From NCBI GenBank assembly GCA_017961625.1, contig JAGCWY010000064.1, forward strand, positions 55,883 to 119,882: 64,000 nt of DNA, written 5' to 3'. Source of the stretch: Ruminococcus sp. (GTDB taxonomy: Bacteria > Bacillota > Clostridia > Oscillospirales > Ruminococcaceae). Below, in pieces: positions 7,688-16,342 of the stretch (position 1 is its first letter; each line of letters begins with the position of its first letter). Under the pieces are notes generated by a model, which worked only from the letters and a program-made list of their open reading frames with translations, made no database searches and was not told the origin of the DNA. A program made the translations under genes and the position numbers.

Positions 7688-9214
7688 TCACAGTTCCACA
7701 GTATCTGTTGCTATCTTCTCGCGGAAGCACATATCATGCTCGACAAAGAGCATGGATGGCTTGTATTCAAGCAACAGCTTTTCTATCTGCATACGCGAAT
7801 AAATATCGATATAGTTTAGCGGTTCGTCCCATACATACAGATGTGCAGGTGTGAGCAGACTTGCAGCTATAAGTATCTTCTTTTTCTGCCCCTCAGAAAG
7901 TTCACTGATATCCTTTTCAAAATGTGAACGCTCAAAGCTTAACTGCCTGAGAACGGTACAGAACATACTTAGCTCGATACCTCTTGATATGCACAACCTG
8001 GAAATATCCCCTTTGAGCATTGAGGTATCTTGATCCACATAAGATATAACAAGCCCTGAAACCGTTTCGCACAGTCCTCTTTGTATGATGCCTTTTCCTC
8101 TTTCAGTATCACCGGCACCTGCAAGCACAACCTTTATCAACGTAGACTTTCCGCAGCCGTTGCTGCCGTTCAAAGCTATCCTGTCTCCTCTTTTCACAGC
8201 AAAGCTGACTCCGGAAACAACGTCCCTATTTAATCCATCATAGGATAGGCTGAGCTCTCTTACATTTACAAGAGTGCTGCTACGATGCAGGAGCTGAACG
8301 AGCTTAAGTTCAGGAGTACGCTCTATATCGCTGAGCAGTCCCTCCTTCTCCTCTATCTCTCTACCAATTCTCTTTTCAATATTCTTCACTCTGCTTTGCA
8401 TTTTCTTCGTCTTCGCACCTATGAATGAACGGGTACTTATACTCCTGTCGTTCTCCTTTATTGGATCAAAGCCTATCTTGGAACGCTCGCTTTTGTCAGC
8501 CCAGTCCGAAGTTCTCTTTGCAGCCTGTCTCAGCTTTTTTATCTCCTTTTTATGCTTCTCATTCTCTGCAAGTGAAAACTGATCCTTGCGTTGTTTGTTT
8601 TCCCACCAGCTTGAAAAATTTCCGCTCTGTACCTCAATACTCTTCCTGTTGAGCACGAGCACATGATCCGTGCAGGCATCAAGAAGATCACGGTCATGGG
8701 ATACAAGTATGAATCCGCTCTTTGAAGCGAGATATCTTTTCACAGCTTCACGCGCATTCATGTCAAGATGATTTGTGGGCTCGTCTATCAGAAGAAACTC
8801 ATTTTCCCCGGAAAACAGTACAGCCAGCAGTACCTTTGTACGCTCGCCGTGGCTGAGTTTGCCGAATGGTCTGTAAAGTAGCTCCGCAGTTTCATCTAGC
8901 TGACTTAGCTCGCATATAACGCGCCACTCCTCGCAGTCATGCTTTATATTCTCAATAAAAGTGCAGGCAGGTTGCATCAGCTGTTCGTCCGTAAGCTGAT
9001 ACGGAAAGTACTCAAAGCACACGGAAGCATCTATCGAACCGCTGTATTGATACTTTCCCATGAGCAGATTAAGGAATGTTGTCTTTCCCTTTCCGTTCCT
9101 TCCTATAAAACCAAGCTTCCATGCAGTATCTATTGAAAACGATACATTCTCAAAAACATTGTCCACGCTTCCCTCATAACCAAATGTAAGGGAATTCACT
9201 CTTATCTGTGACAT
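7688..9214 (-). CDS. ABC-F family ribosome protection ATPase, Lsa-like
   Basis: A 508-residue protein with two ABC cassettes and no membrane segments, as in ABC-F translation factors. Cassette 1 has GRNGKGKTT, FGKLSHGERTK and LLIDEPTNHLD; cassette 2 has NGSNGCGKST, ISELSEGQKKK and YVWDEPLNYID. A charged linker of about 90 residues (the interdomain/ARD region) joins them. The N-terminal wording (IRVNSLTFGYEG, WKLGFIGRNGKGKTT) and the basic linker resemble Lsa proteins, which dislodge lincosamides, streptogramin A and pleuromutilins from the ribosome. Start 9214 follows AAGGAGG at 7 nt; an ATG six bases earlier is too close. A classical attenuator leader precedes the gene and supports drug-inducible expression. 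The resistance spectrum is inferred. Confidence 0.88.
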   Translation of the reverse strand: MSQIRVNSLTFGYEGSVDNVFENVSFSIDTAWKLGFIGRNGKGKTTFLNLLMGKYQYSGSIDASVCFEYFPYQLTDEQLMQPACTFIENIKHDCEEWRVICELSQLDETAELLYRPFGKLSHGERTKVLLAVLFSGENEFLLIDEPTNHLDMNAREAVKRYLASKSGFILVSHDRDLLDACTDHVLVLNRKSIEVQSGNFSSWWENKQRKDQFSLAENEKHKKEIKKLRQAAKRTSDWADKSERSKIGFDPIKENDRSISTRSFIGAKTKKMQSRVKNIEKRIGREIEEKEGLLSDIERTPELKLVQLLHRSSTLVNVRELSLSYDGLNRDVVSGVSFAVKRGDRIALNGSNGCGKSTLIKVVLAGAGDTERGKGIIQRGLCETVSGLVISYVDQDTSMLKGDISRLCISRGIELSMFCTVLRQLSFERSHFEKDISELSEGQKKKILIAASLLTPAHLYVWDEPLNYIDIYSRMQIEKLLLEYKPSMLFVEHDMCFREKIATDTVEL

Positions 9215-9239
9215 ATTCATTCCTCCTTCTGAGGACCTG

Positions 9240-9269
9240 AAAAGGGTCCCTTTGCTGCCAAAAGGACCC
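9240..9269 (-). terminator. Transcription attenuator in front of the ABC-F gene
   Basis: On the minus strand GGGTCC and GGACCC enclose an extended stem (TTTT pairing with AAAG) and a GGCAGC loop, followed by UUUU. It ends about 25 nt before the ABC-F start codon, so transcription would stop unless an upstream antiterminator forms. Confidence 0.75.
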
Positions 9270-9444
9270 ATTACGCACTTATAACCTCACGAAAAAACAG
9301 ATGACACACCTGTAAAGCGTCCATCCTGAAAATATAAAAACAAAAAGAGGTTATGAGAACATAATCCACTTTTGGCAACATGACAAGACAGCATGCCTGT
9401 AAACATCACACTGTCAGAATATTATTCATGTGTTCAAAAGTGAA

Positions 9445-9456
9445 TTATCTTTTCAT
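9445..9456 (-). CDS. Three-codon leader peptide (MKR) of the ABC-F gene
   Basis: ATG-AAA-AGA-TAA on the minus strand is preceded by an AGAGGTG ribosome binding site. It lies about 30 nt after the promoter and 230 nt before the ABC-F gene. Very short leader ORFs of this kind are known upstream of ABC-F and erm genes, where drug-stalled ribosomes change the RNA fold. Flanking segments (TTCACTTTTG / CAAAAGTGGA, and AAAGAGGT / ACCTCTTT / GAGGTTAT) can pair in alternative ways. Confidence 0.55.
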   Translation of the reverse strand: MKR

Positions 9457-9487
9457 CCTCACACCTCTTTCGTGAATTGCTATTAGT

Positions 9488-9516
9488 ATTATAGCACAGC
9501 TTCTCTGCTTTGTCAA
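9488..9516 (-). promoter_or_regulatory. Consensus sigma-A promoter of the ABC-F leader
   Basis: On the minus strand TTGACA (9511-9516) and TATAAT (9488-9493) are separated by exactly 17 bp. The full consensus fits a gene controlled after initiation by attenuation. Confidence 0.88.
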
Positions 9517-9545
9517 GAAAAAATGCCGCAGACAAGCTGCGGCAT
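9517..9545 (-). terminator. Terminator of the GntR/ABC/serine hydrolase operon
   Basis: ATGCCGCA / TGCGGCAT (9523-9530 and 9538-9545), followed on the minus strand by a U-run, lies 11 nt after the serine hydrolase stop. The U-run directly abuts the -35 box of the ABC-F promoter. Confidence 0.85.
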
Positions 9546-9555
9546 CATGTATATT

Positions 9556-11436
9556 TCAGCAGCCCCAGAATCTGTACATCTCAAATACAGCTATTGTAGC
9601 AGCTGTTGTGATATTACCAGCTATACTGAATATATAACATATTTTTCTGGATTTTGAGGTCTTTCTTTTCAGAATGAAAGCTATCCCTGCAATGGCAGCT
9701 GCCCCGCACAGTACAAAGCTTATCATCTGTGTTATACCGGCACAGGCTCCTAAAGACTTTGGAAGTCCCGTAGCTGACATTGCAGCGACCAATATAACAA
9801 CTATCGCAAGCAGTGAAGCCGCCTTTGCAAGCTGAGCCCACGTAAAAATGAAATACCCCTTATACTGGCTGATAAGTTTTGCCTTTTTAAGCTTGCGCTT
9901 TGCAAGAAGAACAAATATGGCGGAAATGCCTGAAAGGGAAAATGCAGCCAGCAATGATATCTTCGGCACGTACATCTTTACAGGCATATACTCTACCGCA
10001 CCCGCTCTTATTCCCTCGGTTCCGTCTGAATATCTGCTTCTTCCGAGGATATGCACTTTATCAGCATAATCATCTGTATACGTATACTTGTAAACATCAT
10101 TCCCGATATCTGTGTATCCTTCTAATTTGTCTGTATTAACAGCACTGAGAAAACTAAAAAAACTGCCTATTCCTTTAATAGTCGATCGTGATGCAATATA
10201 TTCGCCTCTGAACCCGGCAGGCTTTTCCTTTTCCACTGAAAGATTCTTCCCTGTATAATCTCCGAAAACATACTCAGGCAACATACTTAACATCGGATTA
10301 TAAGTATAGTTAGAATTCGTAGTCAGCTGCACTAGTCCGACCTTTGAATCACGGTCAAACAGCATATTTGCAACTCCGGAATTTGTACCACCGTCATGCC
10401 CATATGTCTGCACCGCATACTCACTTGACCAGAAACCGTAGCTGCAGCACGGTATATCTGACTCCCCGTAGAATGACGAGCCTGAGAACAGCTTCTCCTG
10501 TGTTTCAGCCTTTTCAAAAAGCGGATGACCGTCGTCAACAAAAGCCTGTGCATATCTTGCAAGGTCGCCGATTGTTCCCACAGCGCTTCCAGCCGGATAT
10601 ATCGGACAATAAAACAGCTCGGCTCCTGTTTCCTCCCAGATTGGCAGCATCACAGGCATTTCGTATGATCTCAGCTTTTCTCGCTGCTCCTTCACCCACA
10701 TATTATCACTGTGGTCAGCTGAGACAGCAGTATGCTCCATTCCGAGAGGCTCAAGGATATTTCTGTGAACATAGTCCGTAAAATCCATGCTGCTTACCCG
10801 CTGAACTATAAATCCCGCAAGTGCCGCTCCCCAGTTGGAATAGGACGAGACTTCCCCCGGGCGGAAGGTCTGTGCAGGCTCAATCTTACGTAGTTCATCT
10901 TCAATCGAGCCTATATCAGCTACATCCCTGACAAATAACCTGTATGTACTTTCGCACCAGCCCCCCTGATGATTCATAAGATCGATGACCGTGATAGGAT
11001 CATCGTATTTCAGGTTCTTCAGGAAGTTATCGGGAAGATAAGTGCGTATATCAGCATCAAGATCAATTTTCCCCTGCTCCCACAGCTGCATTATGCTTAC
11101 CCATATCATCGTCTTGGATATGCTTCCCCACTCGAAAACTGCATTTTCGTCGTTGAGAAGGTCCTCTTTCATATTGATGTATCCCTCATAATTGGTATAC
11201 AGTATCTCATCGCCGTGAAAAACTACGACAGATGTAGGCGGCAGCTTACTGTTAATTTCTGCACCGTATGTATTCGTTAGTAACCCAACCATTTTTTCAA
11301 AGGAGTTAAAGGAAAGGCCTGACGGAAAAGTGAATTCTTCGTCTTTTTCCGCTGCAAAGGCTGTGCCTGAAACCGCGATACCTACCGCAAGAACTAAAGC
11401 TGCAGCCCTGCTTATCAATTTATTTATAAGCTTCAT
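9556..11436 (-). CDS. Membrane-anchored serine hydrolase of the class C beta-lactamase / PBP family
   Basis: A 626-residue protein with a signal peptide and a beta-lactamase-like (PF00144-type) domain. It shows all three active-site motifs: SISK, SYSN (the YxN motif) and HDGG. The C-terminal 150 residues hold about four hydrophobic segments (SLLAAFSLSGISAIFVLLA and others) that would anchor it in the membrane. The family includes D-alanyl-D-alanine peptidases and esterases; the true substrate is unknown. It starts 12 nt after the second ABC permease gene, so it is the last gene of the GntR/ABC operon. That position suggests a role in the envelope response controlled by the YtrA-like regulator. 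Ribosome binding site GGGAGG precedes the ATG. Confidence 0.87.
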   Translation of the reverse strand: MKLINKLISRAAALVLAVGIAVSGTAFAAEKDEEFTFPSGLSFNSFEKMVGLLTNTYGAEINSKLPPTSVVVFHGDEILYTNYEGYINMKEDLLNDENAVFEWGSISKTMIWVSIMQLWEQGKIDLDADIRTYLPDNFLKNLKYDDPITVIDLMNHQGGWCESTYRLFVRDVADIGSIEDELRKIEPAQTFRPGEVSSYSNWGAALAGFIVQRVSSMDFTDYVHRNILEPLGMEHTAVSADHSDNMWVKEQREKLRSYEMPVMLPIWEETGAELFYCPIYPAGSAVGTIGDLARYAQAFVDDGHPLFEKAETQEKLFSGSSFYGESDIPCCSYGFWSSEYAVQTYGHDGGTNSGVANMLFDRDSKVGLVQLTTNSNYTYNPMLSMLPEYVFGDYTGKNLSVEKEKPAGFRGEYIASRSTIKGIGSFFSFLSAVNTDKLEGYTDIGNDVYKYTYTDDYADKVHILGRSRYSDGTEGIRAGAVEYMPVKMYVPKISLLAAFSLSGISAIFVLLAKRKLKKAKLISQYKGYFIFTWAQLAKAASLLAIVVILVAAMSATGLPKSLGACAGITQMISFVLCGAAAIAGIAFILKRKTSKSRKICYIFSIAGNITTAATIAVFEMYRFWGC

Positions 11437-11448
11437 GATATCCCTCCC

Positions 11449-12225
11449 TTACAGCTCTCTCTTTTCGTAATCCACAACAGCACAAACTGCCCGATACACC
11501 ACAAATCCGAAGCCTATTGTGATGAACAGCATCATTGCCAGCATACCGTTAAAGGGTATTGCAAGCAACTTTATAACAGTTAAGAACATAGCTATAACCG
11601 GGAACACTACTTTCTTCACCGGTGTAAACACTATGACTGCCATTAAGAATCCAAAGCCGAAATATCCTCCTACCACCTTAAGAACGCCCTTCAATGCTGC
11701 GTTCTTTTTTTGCTTATAGCCTTTTTTGTAGTATTTTCTCAGCTTTGATGACATTATCATAAGCGAAAGCATAAATATTATCCCGAAAACTATTCTTGAC
11801 ACAGATTTATCAACAAAAGGTGTAAGAGCAGCATCAAGGAACTTGTTCGTATCCGCATAACCGTCGTCCGTCCACACAGTGTCATATAGTCCCATTTTAT
11901 TTGTGATTGTCATGATAATAAAGGCTATAATTCCGGTTATCGTAGTTATAAGTGTAAGCAGTGCAAATCTTGCTATGACTACACTTTTTCTATCCGTTGG
12001 AACTACTCCGAAGGACTTTCTGTAGCCTTTTTTCTCCTCGTTGCTGAGCACCCCTGAACACATAACGATTGCAATAATAAGAACGGCAAGTGAAACGAAA
12101 GAACCTGCAAAGACAAGAGCTATTCCAAACACTATCGTAAAGAAAAGACCGAACTTAAAGTCAGAATCCTTTTTACCCTTAAATCCCATGAGATCTATCC
12201 GCATAAGATCTATTATCCTTTTCAT
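11449..12225 (-). CDS. ABC transporter permease-like membrane protein
   Basis: A 258-residue protein with about six hydrophobic segments and a short basic N-terminus. It has no signal peptide and no recognised catalytic motif. It is the fourth gene of the GntR-ATPase-permease-permease-hydrolase operon and has the size and topology of ABC-2 type permease subunits in Ytr/Bce-like exporters. The start follows AGGAGAGG. Function is inferred from context. Confidence 0.72.
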   Translation of the reverse strand: MKRIIDLMRIDLMGFKGKKDSDFKFGLFFTIVFGIALVFAGSFVSLAVLIIAIVMCSGVLSNEEKKGYRKSFGVVPTDRKSVVIARFALLTLITTITGIIAFIIMTITNKMGLYDTVWTDDGYADTNKFLDAALTPFVDKSVSRIVFGIIFMLSLMIMSSKLRKYYKKGYKQKKNAALKGVLKVVGGYFGFGFLMAVIVFTPVKKVVFPVIAMFLTVIKLLAIPFNGMLAMMLFITIGFGFVVYRAVCAVVDYEKREL

Positions 12226-12236
12226 AGAAACCTCTC

Positions 12237-12977
12237 CTATATTTCGTAGTCAGCCGTCTTTTTCACTGTGATACGGCAGAATAATATGCTCAAAGCCACA
12301 GCAGCTACATTGAGTGCAATTCCCCACACCCATGTACCTGCTGCCGAAGAAGGAAACAGCCATTCATCATACGGGGGTATCACTTTTCTCAAAACAAGCT
12401 CAACACTTACTATAAACGCGATTATCGCGACTGCAAAGACCAACAGTATGTTTCTTATATCATGTTCATGCTTTTCTATAGCCGACCTCATGTTAATGAA
12501 CGTGACCTGTACGATCAGCAAAGCACATACAAAAATAACGAGATGAACAAATTTAACAATTTTTTCATCAAAGACATTAATTCCTTCACAAGTGTGTATT
12601 TCCTTGCAAAATATTTCAAACTTTGGCGGGAATATCTCATAAAGCTTTGATAATCTGCTTATCCCCATAAGGATAAGTGTAATAAGCTCGCTTACAAGAA
12701 GAGCAATGATAGTCTCCGTAAACTCAGCTCTTACGAAGGAAGCTCTGCTCACAGGAAGTATTCCGCGTACTCTTCTGAAATTCGGATTATTTGCAGTATT
12801 CTGTGCAGGTGCAAAGAATGCAGCACTGGAAATGAAAAGAAACACACCGAATATGGGATTGAACACCCCGAAAGCAGTAATTATAAGGCATATTAAAAGC
12901 ATCCCACCGAAAAAAGGCAGCGCAGAATTGACCGAGGTAATAAAATCAAACCTTATCAGCTTCATTATCTCTTTCAC
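12237..12977 (-). CDS. ABC transporter permease-like membrane protein
   Basis: A protein of 246 residues with about six hydrophobic segments. It starts at a GTG (12977) placed 6 nt after GGAGG, so its beginning overlaps the 3' end of the ATPase gene by 32 nt, a sign of translational coupling. With the downstream permease it probably forms a heterodimeric membrane channel powered by the 12946-13830 ATPase. The substrate is unknown; relatives in YtrA-controlled operons respond to cell-wall-active antibiotics. Confidence 0.75.
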   Translation of the reverse strand: MKEIMKLIRFDFITSVNSALPFFGGMLLICLIITAFGVFNPIFGVFLFISSAAFFAPAQNTANNPNFRRVRGILPVSRASFVRAEFTETIIALLVSELITLILMGISRLSKLYEIFPPKFEIFCKEIHTCEGINVFDEKIVKFVHLVIFVCALLIVQVTFINMRSAIEKHEHDIRNILLVFAVAIIAFIVSVELVLRKVIPPYDEWLFPSSAAGTWVWGIALNVAAVALSILFCRITVKKTADYEI

Positions 12978-13830
12978 GGCGATCCTCCTTTGCAATATAT
13001 ACCAGTATCTCGTCTATACTTGCCTTTTCAGTTTCAAGCTCGTCGGAGAGTATACCTGTATCCTCTATTTTCATCATCGCGTCGAAGCCGTTGCGGTATG
13101 CGTGGAAGCCTATGAACTTTTCCATTGCGCCGGAGGGTATATCATTCTCTGCTCCCTTGACCACAACATAGTTCTCGGTAAGTTCATCTTTTGTACCAGT
13201 GAACCATACCTTTCCGTTATGAAGTATAGTCACATAGTCAGCGATACGCTCCACATCGGAAGTTATATGGGTTGAAAACAATACGCTTCTTTTTTCATCT
13301 TCTATATACTCAGCCAGTATATCAAGAAGTTCATCACGAGCGACAGGATCGAGACCGCTTGTAGGCTCGTCAAGTATCATGAACTCAGCGTTGTGAGAAA
13401 GCGCAACCGCTATCATCAGCTTCATTTTCATGCCCTTTGAGAAATCGCCTACAGCTTTATCTGTCGGAAGTCCGAACTTCTTTATCCTTGCGGAATACTC
13501 ATCGCTGTCCCATTCCTTGTAAAATGGTTTGAACTGCTGCTCTATCTGCTTTACATTGAGATTATCTGCGATATAAAGGCTGTCGAAAACCACACCTAGC
13601 TTTTCCTTTATAGCAATAGTATCCTTGACGCTGTCAAGGCCGAAAACACTTATCTTGCCGCTGTCAAACTTAGCCATATCAAGTATTGAACGGATAGTCG
13701 TGGTCTTTCCGGAGCCGTTTTCACCGACAAATCCCATGATATACCCCCTAGGCAGCGAAAAGCTCACATCTCTAAGCGAAAAGCCCTTATAAGTCTTGTT
13801 AAGTCCTTTGATTTCAAGAATATTCTCCAT
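12946..13830 (-). CDS. ABC transporter ATP-binding protein, YtrB-like
   Basis: A single-cassette ATPase of 294 residues. Walker A is GENGSGKTT, the signature region is GDFSKGMKMKL, Walker B is FMILDEPTSGLD, and the switch histidine is in STHITSD. The KGMKMK form of the signature is usual in YtrB/BcrA-type exporters. The ATG at 13830 lies 7 nt after GGAGG; the upstream ATG at 13836 is too close. The ribosome binding site lies inside the last codons of the GntR gene, so the two are translationally coupled. Confidence 0.88.
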   Translation of the reverse strand: MENILEIKGLNKTYKGFSLRDVSFSLPRGYIMGFVGENGSGKTTTIRSILDMAKFDSGKISVFGLDSVKDTIAIKEKLGVVFDSLYIADNLNVKQIEQQFKPFYKEWDSDEYSARIKKFGLPTDKAVGDFSKGMKMKLMIAVALSHNAEFMILDEPTSGLDPVARDELLDILAEYIEDEKRSVLFSTHITSDVERIADYVTILHNGKVWFTGTKDELTENYVVVKGAENDIPSGAMEKFIGFHAYRNGFDAMMKIEDTGILSDELETEKASIDEILVYIAKEDRRERDNEADKV

Positions 13831-13832
13831 AA

Positions 13833-14204
13833 TCATTCCTCCATAAATCTTTTCAGAGCTTCAACTATCTCTTTGTCGGAAAGTCCGGCATTCCTTCCGT
13901 TTGCCACGACCTTTTCCATAGCTTCTTCCATTTCGCAGAGCATACGCTCCCGAAGGAGCTCGTTATTGCGCGGCGCAACGAAAAAACCTTTGCCCGTAAC
14001 TGAAACGATGAATCCTTCATCGACAAGGTCGTTATAAACTCTTGTTGTGGTGATCGCACTTATTTTCAGGTCCCGAGCAAGTTGCCTGATTGACGGCAGC
14101 TGTTCGTTTTCCTCGGTTTTCCCTTCGAGAATCTGAGCCTTAATCTGTTCCTCAATCTGTTCATAGATTGGGACATCTGATCTGTTTTTTATAATTATCT
14201 TCAT
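13833..14204 (-). CDS. GntR-family regulator, YtrA subfamily
   Basis: A 123-residue protein with an N-terminal winged helix (PIYEQIEEQIKAQI, LPSIRQLARDLKISAITTTRVYNDL, GFIVSVTGKGFFVA) and a short C-terminal helical tail. The absence of a large effector domain defines the YtrA subfamily, which represses neighbouring ABC transporters. The ATG at 14204 follows AGAGG. It heads a five-gene operon and has a consensus promoter with a GTAC dyad just downstream, which is probably its own operator. Confidence 0.88.
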   Translation of the reverse strand: MKIIIKNRSDVPIYEQIEEQIKAQILEGKTEENEQLPSIRQLARDLKISAITTTRVYNDLVDEGFIVSVTGKGFFVAPRNNELLRERMLCEMEEAMEKVVANGRNAGLSDKEIVEALKRFMEE

Positions 14205-14233
14205 GAAGCGCCTCTTTCTCAACTGCACATACT

Positions 14234-14292
14234 GTACTTGTTCGTACTTATTCGTATATATACAGTATAACACCTATTTTCCTGTTTGTCAA
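14234..14292 (-). promoter_or_regulatory. Promoter and probable operator of the YtrA-like operon
   Basis: On the minus strand TTGACA (14287-14292), a 17-bp spacer and TATACT (14264-14269) form a strong promoter. Directly downstream lie GTATATATAC and the dyad GTAC-N6-GTAC (14234-14247), well placed for a repressor to block transcription. The rest of the 330-bp gap up to the serpin gene (14293-14533) is AT-rich with no clear further feature. Confidence 0.7.
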
Positions 14293-14533
14293 TACCTATA
14301 TTTTTATTATTTTTGAGGAACACTGAAATTTTGTCAGCCTGGCAGAAAGGCCGCAGATGCGTAATTTCCCCGAACTGCTAACACACAGATTCTCAGGAAA
14401 AGCAGGCTTTTTTACAAAATATTTACAATCACAGCCGCACATCTCACCCGTCTGAAGCGTTATATAATCAGAAAAGTGTATTATACGCACAGACGCGACA
14501 AATATATTCAAGAACAGAATAGGAGGTATTATC

Positions 14534-16081
14534 ATGTATTTCAGAAGGATCATCACAGCAGTTGCTGCATTGTGCATCACAGCCCCGACCGTCTCGAGAA
14601 TTGTTACCACAAATGCCACTTCACCTATCAATTCCGACAATATTGTGACAGGCGACGTTAACGTGGACTATGTTTTCAACCTTTCGGATATCGTATTGTT
14701 CCAGCGCTGGCTGAGAGGCGACAAAGATCTGTTCCCTGCTTACGGCGAACCCGGCCCCGGTGCAGACGCCAACAAGGATGGAAAAAACGACGTATTCGAC
14801 CTTGTAGCTATGAGAAAGCTACTTGTTCAATGTATAAAAAATGCTCCTGAACCAAGTTATGCACCGCAGGCACAGAATCTCTGCGCAGGCATAGAAAGAT
14901 CTCCTGGTACATCAGGCATAATCATGAATGAGGGTTACCAAAATTATAAAGATTTCATCGATAGTCAGCTCGACTTCACGGTCGGACTTCTACAGAAGAC
15001 CTATAGCGAAAACAAGGGAGAAAACAATCTTATCTCCCCTTATTCCATAGCACAGGCTCTCGGCATGACTGCAAACGGTGCGGCTGGCAGTACCCTTGAT
15101 GAAATGGAAAATGTCATCGGCGGTGGTATGCCTATTGACAGTCTCAACCGCTATTTCCGCGGACAGCGCGAAATGACCGTTAACGAAAGTGACGAACCGA
15201 AGTGGTCTATAAATACCGCTAACTCTATATGGACAAGAAACGATAGGAATCGTATACAGGTGCTCCCCGAATTTATACAGAAATGTGTTGACTATTACGA
15301 TTCAGAGTGCTATATAACTCCCTTTGACGATACAACTCTAGCCGACGTGAACAACTGGGTAAACTGCAAGACAAATGAGATGATACCAACTATACTAAAT
15401 ATGATTGATCCGAATGACGTCATGTACCTCGTGAACGCTGTGACATTTCAGGCTGAATGGGCTGAACCTTATGAGAAATACATGATTACAGACGGAAAAT
15501 TCACAGCGGCAGACGGCACTGTACAGGAAGCAGAAATGCTCAGCAGCTCTGAGGACTATATAAGTGACGATAACACCAAGGGAATAATAAAAGATTACAC
15601 CGGTCTGAGATATGCCTTTGCTGCTCTTCTCCCCGATGATAACACTTCTATGGACAGCTATATCGAGAGCCTTACCGCCGCAAAGCTAAGGGATCTCCTT
15701 TCAAACAGGTTCGGAAAGAATTATTCACAGGCAACTGCTGTGCTGCCTAAGTTCAGCTACGAATATGAAAACGAACTCAGCGAAGAACTCGCGAATATGG
15801 GTATGCCTACCGCCTTCAGTGATGAGGCGGACTTCTCAAATATGTCAGCTATCGCGTATTTAAACCCTCTGCACATAGGCTATGTTATCCACAAGACCTT
15901 TATTGACCTCGACGAAAACGGCACCAAGGCTGCCGCTGCGACACTCGTTGCAATACAGGATAAGGCGATGCCGATTAAACCCAAAAAAACGATAGTGTTT
16001 GACCGTCCCTTCGTTTACTGCATCTATGATACAGAAACTTACGTCCCCTTATTTATTGGAGTGCTGAATTCATTAAGCTGA
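14534..16081 (+). CDS. Secreted serpin with N-terminal type I dockerin
   Basis: A 515-residue secreted protein. Residues 1-28 are a signal peptide. Residues 38-100 are a dockerin with two calcium-loop repeats (DVNVDYVFNLSD and ADANKDGKNDVFD), which would dock it onto a cohesin scaffold. Residues about 140-515 are a serpin domain ending in the typical FDRPFVYCIYD and PLFIGVL strands. The reactive-centre hinge is canonical (ENGTKAAAAT, residues 461-470). Counting from hinge Gly463 as P15 puts Lys477 at P1, which would suggest inhibition of trypsin-like proteases (inference). Dockerin-serpins are known from cellulosome-forming Clostridia, where they are thought to protect the complex. Ribosome binding site AGGAGG. 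Confidence 0.93.
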   Translation: MYFRRIITAVAALCITAPTVSRIVTTNATSPINSDNIVTGDVNVDYVFNLSDIVLFQRWLRGDKDLFPAYGEPGPGADANKDGKNDVFDLVAMRKLLVQCIKNAPEPSYAPQAQNLCAGIERSPGTSGIIMNEGYQNYKDFIDSQLDFTVGLLQKTYSENKGENNLISPYSIAQALGMTANGAAGSTLDEMENVIGGGMPIDSLNRYFRGQREMTVNESDEPKWSINTANSIWTRNDRNRIQVLPEFIQKCVDYYDSECYITPFDDTTLADVNNWVNCKTNEMIPTILNMIDPNDVMYLVNAVTFQAEWAEPYEKYMITDGKFTAADGTVQEAEMLSSSEDYISDDNTKGIIKDYTGLRYAFAALLPDDNTSMDSYIESLTAAKLRDLLSNRFGKNYSQATAVLPKFSYEYENELSEELANMGMPTAFSDEADFSNMSAIAYLNPLHIGYVIHKTFIDLDENGTKAAAATLVAIQDKAMPIKPKKTIVFDRPFVYCIYDTETYVPLFIGVLNSLS

Positions 16082-16100
16082 TTTTAAGACTTTTTTAAGC

Positions 16101-16217
16101 ATCGTTTGTTATATTTTATGTGTAAAGCCGTATCTGCACATAAACGGCACAAACGATTTCTCTTTGTAAGGGGAAAACTCAGGTACCGTATCCAAGTGAT
16201 ACGGTTTTCCTGTTTAT
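16101..16217 (+). other. Structured intergenic region, possible attenuator or terminator
   Basis: A long hairpin (ATCGTTTGT / ACAAACGAT outer and TTTATGTG / CACATAAA inner, 16101-16157) is followed by a second hairpin, ACCGTATC / GATACGGT (16185-16205), ending in TTTTCCTGTTT. The loop of the first contains GCCGTATC (16127-16134), which can also pair with GATACGG of the second. The second hairpin may simply terminate the serpin transcript. No known riboswitch class is recognised. Confidence 0.45.
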
Positions 16218-16281
16218 TAACATATTTTTAGCTGTTTTTTGCTGACTGACCTGTAAAAATTGCTATATCTCCGCTTTACAG

Positions 16282-16310
16282 TTGCTTTATTGATAATAAT
16301 GTGTTATAAT
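16282..16310 (+). promoter_or_regulatory. Promoter of the ECF sigma factor gene
   Basis: TTGCTT, a 17-bp spacer and TATAAT (16305-16310) lie 33 bp upstream of the GTG start. Confidence 0.65.
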
Positions 16311-16342
16311 ATGCTTTATAAGACTCGGAGGGAGGCGGTCCT

